From NCBI RefSeq assembly GCF_014905175.1, contig NC_057791.1, positions 4,402,001-4,466,000 on the forward strand: 64,000 nt of DNA. Reading direction: 5' to 3'. This DNA comes from Aphidius gifuensis. Its lineage: Eukaryota; Arthropoda; Insecta; Hymenoptera; Braconidae. The notes beneath the pieces are model-generated. The model was given only the letters and a program-made list of their open reading frames with translations, searched no databases and had not been told where the DNA came from. This document shows, in pieces, positions 24,901-35,231 of the stretch; within the stretch, counting starts at the first letter, position 1; the number at the start of each line of letters is the position of its first letter. Position numbers and translations under genes: made by a program.

Positions 24901-26838
24901 TTTTTGTTGGTTTAACTGTTATTTTTGCATGTTCCATATATATTTTTCTAACACATTTACGTAATAATGGTTCACGTGATAATTGTATTGCTACCATGTG
25001 TTTAACTGCATTTATAATTTCATCTGTACTACTTGTTGTATTTTTAAAATAATTATTAGCAATAACAGATGGTTCATTTATTTCTTGTTTTATTTTATTA
25101 TTTTGATAATTATTGTTTAAATTTTCAGCAAATTCTTCAGGTGTTAAACCAAATTTTTTGGCAAAACTATCAAGACCAGCTTTTCTATACAATGAATATG
25201 GTCCACTATGTGCTCGTTGTTTTAAATGATTATTATTACTTTCTTCAACTTCAATATCTATATCAATTTCCATGTTATTTTCATCAACATTATTTGGCAC
25301 TTGTTGGTTTCTTAATTTATCCAAATATTTTTCTTTTACTTTACGTCTTTTTATTAACTCTTGCATTGCTGGTATATCATAATTATAATACAAAGAAAAA
25401 TGTTGATGAATGTCATTTAGCTCTTCATTTGTTTCCACATTTTTTAATCTATTTAAATCACTAACATTAATCATTCTAATATTATCAAATAATGAATATT
25501 TGGAATTTATTTTTACTTGCACTTGTTGATACTCATACATATTGGAATAAAGTTTTAATAAACTATTTTTTCTTTGGCATAATTGTGACCATTTTGCATC
25601 AAATTTATAAACTCTCCACAAATCATTTTGATCTAATTCAGGTAAAACGTAGTCTTTTTTGTAATATGCTATATATGGTACTTCAAGACTTTCATTTCTT
25701 ATAAAATTAAGAGCATTTTTAATTTTTTCAATTGTTTTTGGTCCTTTTAATGTATATTTTTTGATGTCATCTTGAATGGAAATTGTTGGTTTTTTAAAAG
25801 CATGTTGATAAATCCATTTTGATTCAAGATCTAATTCATTAGAATATTTATCAACAGGTGTAATTGGTACTGAACGAAGTTGCATACGTTCTGGAATATC
25901 AGTACAACGAATTGTTTGATCAATATCAGTAAAATATCCTTCATGAAGTTCACATGGATCATAAACATCAAAAATACTTTTTTTTTGTTGTTTTTTCTTT
26001 GATTTATTTTTTGTTGTATGAATTCTATCAACTTCTTCATGCTCAAAATCATCATCATCATCATCATCATTAACCACTTGTTCTTCTTCTTCTTCTTCAT
26101 CATCACAACTATCTTCATCATCATATTTTTTAAACTCTCCAAAATCAAAATCAACACCAAAAATATCTCGAGCTTCTCGAAGAGCATCATTATGAATTAA
26201 TGGATCAGTTTCTTGTGGTCTTAATTGTCTGCCATCATCATCATCATCAATAAAATTATCATAATCTGAATCTTCATCTTCACTTTTATCACTATTAAAT
26301 TGTTCTGTTTGTTGTAGTTGTTGTTGTTGTTGTTGTTTACGTGGTTTACTTGGTAGATCATCATCATCCTAATTAAATTAAATAAATATATAATTAATAA
26401 TAAATAATTTTAGCATAAATAAATGTCATCATAAATAAATTAATACATACGTCATTATTAAAAAGTTGATTGGCAATAGCATCACGATCATCACCATCAG
26501 AATCATCGGCTTGAATTGTTCTTAAACGTTTATATTTTTTTCTTTGAATTTTGACACCCAAATTTTCTTCAAGAAGATCATAATCATCATCTTCAAGACA
26601 ATAATCATCCTCATCATCATCACTTCTGTTTCTTTTGTTTGGGTTAATAATATCATTGTTATTTTCTTCCTCACTGTCTTCAAACACATTGTCATCATCT
26701 AAAAAATAAATAAACATTATCATTTATATTTTTACTGTGACATTACAATAAACAATGTTAATTTTGACAAAATATTAATCTAATAATGTTACCTGATTTT
26801 TCATCAACTCCGCCAATATTTGTAGCTCTACCTTTCAT
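21941..26838 (-). CDS. Spt6: Transcription elongation factor and histone chaperone Spt6
   Basis: Three exons (26793-26838, 26451-26698, 21941-26368) encode about 1573 residues; nearly all of it lies in one 4.4-kb exon. The order is typical: a strongly acidic N-terminus with basic patches (residues 1-220), the helix-turn-helix core with AGLDSFAKKFGLTPEEF (about 490), a YqgF-like RNase-H fold (about 740, ISYVPDQTQAGFACIV), and helix-hairpin-helix GLGPRKSTNIIK (about 955). An S1 domain (about 1185) and a tandem SH2 domain (GDAVIRPSSKG, about 1315) follow. Spt6 travels with RNA polymerase II, restores nucleosomes and binds the phosphorylated Rpb1 linker through the tSH2. The C-terminal tail after tSH2 is much shorter than in fly or human proteins (about 1730-1830 aa), ending in SLFDPDFW. 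Introns are present only near the 5' end. Confidence 0.95.
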
Positions 26839-27280
26839 TTTTGTTTTGTTTATCATTCAATGTATATTATAATGTTAAATTAAATAAAAAATTAGTATTA
26901 GTATTTATTATTGTCTAATATTCAGTTGTAGTATCAAAAATATAGGTTATTGATTTTATCATCGAGTTGACCAATGTTAACTTTGTCCTTGTGGATAACC
27001 GATAAGCTATTGTCACGACATATAGATTTTTATCTTAATTCGCCATATTGTGTGCTTAGTGCTTTGGTGCTTGCGGTGACTTCTGTAATTACTGGCGCTC
27101 TACTGATTATCCTCTTAAACTTAATCATCAGCATACAAACATTAAAAATATATTTAAAAATAAAACAAGACACAGAAAATAATTACCATTAATTTTTTAT
27201 TTTTATTTGACAAATAAATGTAAAAAAAAATTTAATAGAAAATTAGTATTTTAAATTACTGGGAAACTTTTTATATATGT
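26839..27280. other. Spt6 promoter side and 3' flank of F-box gene 1
   Basis: 26940-27110 is GC-richer than average and is probably the Spt6 promoter. A plus-strand chance frame crosses it, but its composition and lack of any family match do not support a gene. Confidence 0.4.
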
Positions 27281-28666
27281 CTAATTCATCCACAGTGGAA
27301 TTTCTTCGTCTTCTTCTTGGTCATGTATTTTAATTGATAAATAATTATTTAAATTATTATCATCAATATTATCCAATACCCAAGGACTGACAATAACAAG
27401 TAGATTTTTTTTTCTTGCCTTCGCAATATCAGCTGAAAAATTAAGTGTATCAATAGTGATATTAGTATTTACAAGATCAAGTTGTTCTAAGTTTGCTGAT
27501 CTTCTGATGATTCCCATGATTCCAGTGTCATTTATTTCATGATGATTTGCACATTGAAAAGTTTTAAGATTATCAAGTGATGGACCATGTAATAATAACT
27601 CTTCAAGACTTTTAAAATTTCCAAGATTATCAACAGTCTCAGTTGACAATTCTTTACAGCCATTTATGTTTAAATGTTTTAATTTGATGCAATCATTTAT
27701 GATGCTGATGATGAGATCAGTATTCACGTTGCCATCAACATTGACAAGATTTAAATATTCCAAGTTGATTAGTTTTGATAATATTGGTTGTTTTTTTACT
27801 GACAAATTACATTTTGATATATTTAAGTTGATCAATGATGTTTTTTGTGTTATAATATTCATCACGTTGTCATTGATATCCCATCGTGATAGTGTCAATG
27901 AATGAAGTGAGTTAAATTTAACTGCAGCCTAGATAACAATAATTAAAAAATTTAATTTATAATTAAAAAGAAAATGAGAGTGAAAACGTAGTAAACTTAC
28001 TGATTGAAAAAATAAATCCATTGGCATCATTCGTTCACATGACGACAAATTAATTTCTTCAATTTCTTCTGGAAGACTCTGTAGAATGTCAATACCATCA
28101 TCAACATTATCATCGTCAAGTGTATTGATGAAACAATCATTGAGCATCATTGAACCCCACATGACACTGTGACAGTTGGTCATTTTGATGCTTTTTAATT
28201 TTTTCATTGAAACAAAAGCATCAATAAAATCTTTAACAATGTATTGATGAAAATCAAGCTCCAACTTGATGAGATTTTGACAATATTTTGCAACCAATGG
28301 CATTACAACAGAGTCACCATTGTGATGCAGTTTTAAAATTGTCAAAAAGTTTCCACAATGTGATAATATTTGTTCCAAGTCTGACAGTGTTGGAGGATTT
28401 ACTCCAAAATTTTTCATCATAAAATAGTCATCAGAAGTATCAAATGTTTTGATATTACTCAATACCAATGTGCTTAAACTTTTCCAATTATTACAAACTG
28501 AAATATATAATTTTTTTAAATTAATTATTTAAATGAAATAAATTAATAAATATGTTAATTATTATATATTACCTTTTTTCAGTTTAATTATCTCTTTTAT
28601 TGAGAGATATGAGAATATTTTAATTAGAATATTCTTATCAAGCAAATCAATGCTGGCAAATTTCAT
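27281..28666 (-). CDS. F-box and leucine-rich repeat protein 1 of the local cluster
   Basis: Three exons (28573-28666, 28001-28497, 27281-27928) encode 412 residues. The N-terminus is a short F-box (MKFASIDLLDKNILIKIFSY, then LS and, across the intron, VCNNWKSL). It is followed by about nine divergent leucine-rich repeats of the Skp2/FBXL type, such as LINLEYLNLVNVDG, CIKLKHLNINGCKEL and SANLEQLDLVNTNI. F-box proteins of this type select substrates for an SCF (Skp1-Cullin1) ubiquitin ligase. The target is unknown. Both introns occur at the same places as in the three paralogs at 33, 39 and 41 kb: before the Val of VC-x-x-W in phase 1, and in the middle of the repeat domain in phase 0. It ends with an acidic tail. 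Confidence 0.8.
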
Positions 28667-29296
28667 CTTAATAATGTGCAATTGAATATTTATTACTCAA
28701 TTTTAGTAGATATTTTTTATTAATTTATTTGGATAGTTATAAAGCCAACGTGACCTGGTAAAGGAAACTATAACCTGATAGCAGTTTTATCATCTAAACT
28801 TTGATTGTATGTTAACTACGACATTGTAGAGTTTTTCTAAAATATTATGTATATTATGTGAAATTAGGTTCGAGGCTATTTTTACCTTTTAAATAATTTA
28901 CTACAATAGATCATTTAACTGTAGAGTAAAATTTTAAAATTTCAATAATGCTCATCAAGAAGCAAACAATAATAATAAATTTTTAAATATACTATACAAT
29001 AATAATATTTATTCTAACAAGTTGGTAATTAAAAAGAAGTATCTACTTTTACGTTGAAAAAAAATTATTAAACATCATTTTTAAATCGACAGATAGGATC
29101 ACAAGGTCAACCAAGTTTCTGGCAATTTTTATCTTATGAGAAAATCAGCTAAAAGTACAGTTGCAGTATTACGAACATATAACATGCAATTTTATAAATA
29201 TTGGCATTGTCTTTTCACTCGTTGACATAAAAACTCTCGTAGAACTAAAAAAAACTTCAGCTTGATCACAATTAAAACAAAAATAAATCATTAAAA
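28667..29296. other. Intergenic between divergent F-box gene 1 and ionotropic receptor
   Basis: This is the 5' flank of two diverging genes. A TATAAATA-like box near 29193 lies about 100 bp before the receptor ATG. No other feature was seen. Confidence 0.4.
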
Positions 29297-31649
29297 ATGT
29301 TTGTAATTTATAAAGTAATTATTTTTTCAGTGATTTTAAAAATTGTTAATTGTAAAGAAACATATCAACTACAGCCTGGTGATTATAAAAAATTAATAAT
29401 AAATATTTATGAACGTTATAAATATGAAGTTGGTGGAGTTGTACTTGCAGCAACATTTGTCAATCAAAGTAAGTTAAAAAAAAAAAATTCAACAATTAAA
29501 AATAAATATTAAAATTTTAATTTTTAAATTTAGAATTTGAAATGTTGACATTTGTACATGGTATAACTCATACAGTATCAAAAAATGGAATAATAAGTAG
29601 CATGGTAAAGATTGATAATTTAGAAAAAAGAATAATACAATACAAACATCAAGGTTTTCGTAATCCATTTGTTATAATTATCATCAGATCAACAAACGAT
29701 GTTACTAAATTTATAGATATAACAAAAAATGGAAAAATTAAATATCCAATATTATTAGTAATATTCACCGGTGATGACAGTGATTATTCATGTGATATTT
29801 GTAAAAAACCATTTGATAAATTGGTACAATTAAAATATAACATGAGATTTTTTGTGTCTTGTTGTAATTCATCAAGTGTCGTTGAATGGTTGTTGTCAGA
29901 TGATGATGATAAAATATTAGCATTACCACTTGTAAATATAACTAACGAAAATATCATTTGGAACGATACATCTGTTGATAAAAAAAAAAATTTACAAGGA
30001 TTAAATTTACGTGTTTCAGCTGTGAAGGTAAATTAAATAAAATTAAAATCAACTAAAATAATAATAATTAAAATAATTTATGAAATTGGCATAATAGAAT
30101 GCCAAATTTATTATTCATGGTAGATATAAATACTCGGGTTTTCTCGGTGATGTTATAACCGAGTTGATAGAATATTTGAAGTTTAAAATATCTTCATTTG
30201 CTGTTGAAGATTATTGTGGAAGTTGGGATGAAGATGAATCCATGTGGTCAGGTGTTGTTGGGAGTGTTGTTTCAGGTGAAAGTGATTTAGGTATTGCACT
30301 TGTGTCAATGACAATTCAACGTATTGATGTTGTTGATTTTACTCTTCCAATAATAACAACAAGATCTGGTATGTACATTGAAAAACCAGTAATCGGAGAT
30401 ACTATTCAATGGTTTGAATATTTTCGGGTATTTATTTGTTAACAAAAATAATTCTAATGTATTTTTGTGTGTATTAAATATTGGTTTTTGTTTTACAGAT
30501 ATTTGATGAACAAGTTTGGATAACTGTAATTGGAATTATGCTGATAACATCGTTATCATTGACTATAATTATTTATCAACCTTGGCGTAATACATTTTGT
30601 TCAGTTTTTTTTGGTAATTTACTTGATATTTGGGGTTTATTTTGTCAACAAGGATTATCTGGTAAATAAGCATTGTTAATTCATTATTAATAAACAATTA
30701 TAAACCTTTTAATTTGATAAAATTTTCATTTTATAGATATACCGAAGCAATTTTCAATTAGAATATCATATTTTTCAGTATTTATTACTGTCTCAATTGT
30801 GTATGCAACGTACTCTGGATGTCTAACTAGTTTTTTTACAGCACCAACAATTACCATGCCATTTAATGACATGATTGAATTTTCAAAACAAAAAGAATAT
30901 GAATTAATTATGTTAAAAGAAAGTGCCGACTACGATGTGTTTTATGTTAGTATTTAAAAAAAAAAATTTATACCAGTATTCATTACTTTTTGTATTTTTT
31001 AGGAATCACAAGATTATTTACCCAATGAAGTGTTTGATCTCATACGATCAAAAACCTTATTACCCACAACTTTAGTTGAAGGATTTCAAACAATTTGCAA
31101 TGAAAAAGTTGCATTTTATACAACTGAAACTTATAATGAACCAAGAAGAAATCAAATACCATGTGAAATTGTTCAAATAAAAACTGGAAGAATTTTTAAT
31201 CTTGGAATGATTTTACCACGTGATAGTCCATATACTGAATTTTTCAATATTTTGTATGTTATAAAAACACCAAAATATCAACTCAATAGTTTATAAATAA
31301 TTAATAATTTAATAATAAACAAATTAATTTTTATTTTTATAGTATTAATAAATTCGGTGAGAATGGAATATTAAAACGACTCAGGCATCGTTACTATATG
31401 AAAGAAAAAGAGCAAAAAATTGATTATGATCCAGTTGACATTTGGAGAATAATGCCACTTATTGCTGTTTTTATTGTAGGAACGTTGCTATCTTTGTTTA
31501 TATTTTTAGTTGAAAAATTAATATATAAATTATCAAATAAAAAACAACCCAATTTATCAAGATTAAATAATTATAAATCAACAAACAGGAAAAAATTTAA
31601 AGTTAAAAATAAAAAACGAGTAAATCAATTCTTGGAGTATTGTCCATGA
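29297..31649 (+). CDS. Ionotropic chemoreceptor (insect IR family, divergent)
   Basis: Seven exons (29297-29468, 29534-30027, 30098-30427, 30499-30661, 30737-30945, 31003-31253, 31343-31649) give 641 residues. A signal peptide of about 19 residues precedes a short amino-terminal region. The ligand-binding domain begins near FIIHGRYKYSGFLGDVITEL, and its S1 lobe ends with VDFTLPIITTRSGMYIEKP. Membrane segment 1 is IFDEQVWITVIGIMLITSLS; the pore region has FCSVFFGNLLDIWGLFCQQG; segment M3 is FITVSIVYATYSGCLTSFFT. S2 and a final membrane helix (IMPLIAVFIVGTLLSLF) follow, with a short basic cytoplasmic tail. This is the ionotropic glutamate receptor fold as modified in insect IRs, sensory neuron channels for acids, amines, humidity or taste. 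It is not an obvious IR25a/IR8a co-receptor because the large N-terminal domain is missing. The exact subfamily is unclear. Confidence 0.85.
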
Positions 31650-31959
31650 TAAGTAGTATGTTGTTGCATGTGTTATTTCAAGGTCAAATGAATTGTAAAA
31701 AATGATATGATCTTTTTTGAAATAAAATAAACTAGTTGAAGTGTTTAAAAGATATGAAAAAATTCGTTAAATCTGTGGATAAATTATTATTATTATTTAT
31801 GAAAATAGCACACATGTAACTGGAGTATTTTTATTTTTTTATTATTCAACTAAAAACATTTTAACAAGTCATTGAAAAATTATTAAAAGATAAAGTTTAA
31901 TTAAGCTGTTTTGAATGGTTTTTTAAATTAATTTTATGAAATAAAGAAAAGGAAACCAA
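31650..31959. other. Converging 3' ends of IR and eIF3g-like genes
   Basis: AATAAAATAA around 31720 is a likely polyadenylation signal for the receptor. Otherwise there is nothing. Confidence 0.4.
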
Positions 31960-32645
31960 TTAATTGATTGGTGACCACTCAACACTTAAAATTAAATAAT
32001 CATATCTATAGCCATTTAGATAAGCAATCGCTTCTCTAGCATCGGCATGATATTTGAAACGTACATCTGCAAAACCTTTGCATTTGTCTGTTAATTGATT
32101 CTTGGCAAGATAAAGTTTTTGTACATCGCCAAATGGTTTAACCATTTCTTCCAAGTCAGTTTCAGAAGTGCTTTCTATTAGACTTGATATACGAATGGTT
32201 CTTCTATTATCATCTGATTTAATATAACCACCACGTAAACTTGGTGGTATATATTTACCACCTTGTATTTTACCATCACTATCAGTTGTTGCTGCAACAC
32301 CATCATGACCAGATGGTTCAACACGTTCTTTCAATTCAGTTTTAGTAATTCTAATTAATTTTTCAGATGGTATTTTTTTATTTGTTATCCCAGATTTATC
32401 AGTGATTTTTGATGGTAAATAATCAAGTCCTTTTTCTTTTTTTTTATCAATACTTTTCTTAAGATCATTCAATTTATTTTGTAATTTTTTTTTATCACGT
32501 TCTGGATCATTTTCTGACATTGATATGTCAAAACGCCAATTTTTTGCTAGAATTTTAATTAAATGTCGTTAATATAACATTGATACATCAAATTTTTAGA
32601 GAATAATATTTTTGCTATTGTTTACTTACATTCTCGTTGTTCCAT
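31960..32645 (-). CDS. eIF3g-like RNA-binding protein, N-terminally truncated
   Basis: Two exons (32630-32645 and 31960-32546) give 200 residues. The C-terminal RRM (about 120-198) has RNP2 as IRISSL and RNP1 as KGFADVRF, and ends AYLNGYRYDYLILSVEWSP. The preceding GKYIPPSLRGG is a hallmark of translation initiation factor eIF3 subunit g. The normal eIF3g N-terminal half, which binds eIF3i, and its CRIC-x-GDHW zinc-knuckle-like motif are absent or unrecognisable; a lysine-rich coil replaces them. Normal eIF3g is about 270-320 residues, so this is either a divergent, shortened paralog or a fast-evolving orthologue. The tiny 16-base first exon is supported by good GT-AG sites and phase; otherwise Met at 32520 would start the protein. 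Confidence 0.7.
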
Positions 32646-33164
32646 TTTACGAATTATTTATTTTGTTCTTATTACAATTTAATAAATTTTAATTAATGCC
32701 TTTTGACTTATTTTATTAACAAAAATCTTTGAGACAATAATGCTTCACACAATTTTTTCACAACTACGCAATAAAATTTTTTTTAATAAAAAAAAAAAAA
32801 ATTCAGAATTGCGCCTTTTTTTTACGTTTTTTTTTTTTTTTTGTGTAAATTTAATAAACAATTAAAAACTAAATACTTATTATATTTTATTTATGTATTT
32901 TATTAACATGTCTTTTTTAATAATTGCTATTTTATAATTATAAATATGTCATTTGTTAAATAACAATAGATGAATAAAAAAAAAAACGCGCGAGATGTCT
33001 GTTTTTTTTTTTTTTTTTCTGTGTTTTTTTAGACGCCCAGCAGGGTCGCATTGTGAACGAAAAAAAAAATAACACAATTTGACAGTCAACCTAAGCAGTC
33101 AATAATAAACAAAATAATAATATGTCAACAATTAAATTTGACAACAATAACAAGCAATAATTAA
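32646..33164. other. Intergenic between divergent eIF3g-like and F-box gene 2
   Basis: It contains long poly-T/poly-A runs and a short GC-richer patch at 33030-33060, probably promoter DNA. No gene was seen. Confidence 0.4.
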
Positions 33165-34366
33165 ATGAAAAAAATGAAAGTGTCTATTGACATTCTAGAT
33201 GCCAAATGTCTTGCCAAGATATTTTCATATTTATCTGTTCATCAGAGATTGCAAATGGAAAGAGGTGTGTGTATATTAATTAAATCAACAAGTATACTTA
33301 TACTAATTAATTATTATTTTATTTTTCAGTTTGTAAAACCTGGAAAACAGCAAGTAAATTAACATGGCACAATGTCAACACTTTTACCAAATTCAAGAAG
33401 ATCATTACAACTCACAAACGTAAAAATTATCCAATGAAACCAGTTGTACAAAAGTTATTATCTAGATGTGGACATAAATTTATAAAATTAAGCTTATCAA
33501 ATGACACTGTGACCAAGTACATGTCAATTATATCAAAATACTGTATAAATGTGACTAAGCTTTCAATCGACATTTTAAATTATGATGAAGAAATATTTAA
33601 AAATGCATTTTTAAGAATGAAAAAATTGAAATATCTTATTGTTAAATTTAACTATTGTTCAGATGTATATAAACATGAAGATGTTGATATTTTAGATAGT
33701 CTTTCAATTGAAATTGAAGAAATTAAGATGATTGTACCAACTCAAGATTTTCTTTTGCTTTCAACTAAATTTTCATCAGTAAGTTTAAATAAAAATCATT
33801 CATGCATAAATGATAGCTCGTTTAATTTACATTGTTTTTTTTTGCAGATGCTGAATAAATTTAAAGCTCTACGTTGTTTGTCAATTGTCCAGTGTCTTGT
33901 TGATGCTCCAGTTATAGCAGTTTTATCACAAATAAAAACATTGGCGTATCTAGATTTATCACATTGTGATTTACCACCTAATCAAGTACTCATATCAAAT
34001 CTCATAAATCTTGAACACTTGGATTTATGCTCAATGGAAAGAGAACTTGAAGAAGAATTAATCATACAAATTGCCAAAAAGTGTAGTAAATTAAAGTACT
34101 TGGATATAAGTGATAATAAAAACTTGACTAAAAATACATTAATTAAACTTGAAAAATTAAAGAGGCTTCAAGTGTTACATGTCAATCAATGTGAAAATGT
34201 TGATGATGAGTTTATTAGTAAATTTAAATTTCTAAAAAAACTTGAATGTATTAAATGTAACAAATTAACTGATGCTGGTGTTAATAAGCTACTACGTATT
34301 TCAAGACATCTTCGTATTTTAAGAATAGGTGAAAATGCTATAACTATCAGAACTCCTTCAAATTAA
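33165..34366 (+). CDS. F-box and leucine-rich repeat protein 2 of the local cluster
   Basis: Three exons (33165-33264, 33330-33778, 33848-34366) encode 355 residues. The F-box reads SIDILDAKCLAKIFSYLSVH and continues across intron 1 with VCKTWKTA. Leucine-rich repeats follow (LAYLDLSHCDL, LINLEHLDLC, CSKLKYLDISDNKNL, LKKLECIKCNKL). It is about 55-80 residues shorter than the paralogs because it lacks the extra C-terminal tail after the last repeat. Gene structure, F-box and the SLSIEIEEI/SLPEEIEEI-like block are shared with the genes at 27, 39 and 41 kb. The likely role is an SCF ubiquitin ligase adaptor with unknown substrate. Confidence 0.78.
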
Positions 34367-35231
34367 TAGTAAAAGCGTAAATCATTGTCGAAATAAATAC
34401 ACTTTTTATTTTTTATTTTAATGGCTAGCCCAATTATTGATAAATTATATTGATCATTTTTAATTGACTATGTAACTTTAGTTTTTTTTATTCATACTAT
34501 TATTATATATTTTAATTATATTTTATATTAAAATTATTGTACCAAAAAAAAACAAATTTTCTAAAGTTTTTTATTTTTTCTACCTAAAAATACAATTTAT
34601 TATTTAAAATATTTATACAATATTATTTTTAATTAATTTAATTGTATCCTCAAACTAAAAAAAAAAAAATTATAAAAAAATTTTGCAAATATATTTTTTT
34701 TTCGTAAATTCATACGTCACAGGAAGTTAGCCATTCTCTGGCTAACTAGGACTCTGATTGGTCTAAATTTTCGGAAGTCGTAAATACTTGAAAAGAGAAT
34801 ATAATTAATAATTATGATGTCATAAATGGATTTATAGTGTACATACATACAAACATTGACTCAACGACTAAACAAAAACTGAAAAAAAAAATAATATTAT
34901 GATTAACGAGAAGCATTAATTAAATATAAAACAAAAATTAATAATTCATTTTTCTTAATTAATAACTCATTTAAATATAATAAAATATTAATTAAGTGTT
35001 GGTATCATACTGCTGGTATGGAAAAAAAATGTCAATGTTTTTATTTGAGTATCAAAGCGTCCTATTTCATTTATGATAAGATGAAATTATATTAGTTCAA
35101 GTCACACAAACTCTGGCATACACAAGTAAAAAAATGTACAAAAATTAATAAACTATTTAATAATAATAATAATAATAAACAAAATAACAGTTATCATTTA
35201 ATTTCAGTTGAATAATAACATAGTATAAAAA
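34367..35231. other. Intergenic with hairpin and promoter-like elements
   Basis: A perfect 8-bp stem (AGTTAGCC at 34725-34732, GGCTAACT at 34740-34747) encloses a 7-base loop. Next to it are an ACGTCAC site (about 34714) and an inverted CCAAT box (GATTGG, about 34756). This is probably the promoter of the orphan gene at 35232. An acceptor-like TTTCAG at 35204-35209 suggests a 5' UTR intron ending 23 bases before its ATG. Confidence 0.4.

Noticed and set aside
23428..26200. Several plus-strand and alternate-frame open frames of 60-131 codons
   Set aside because: They lie inside the Spt6 coding exon and are frame shadows caused by its repetitive Asp/Glu and Ile/Leu codons.
26974..27192. 72-codon frame with hydrophobic stretches
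   Set aside because: It sits in the probable Spt6 promoter. The hydrophobicity follows from base composition, with no splice or family support.
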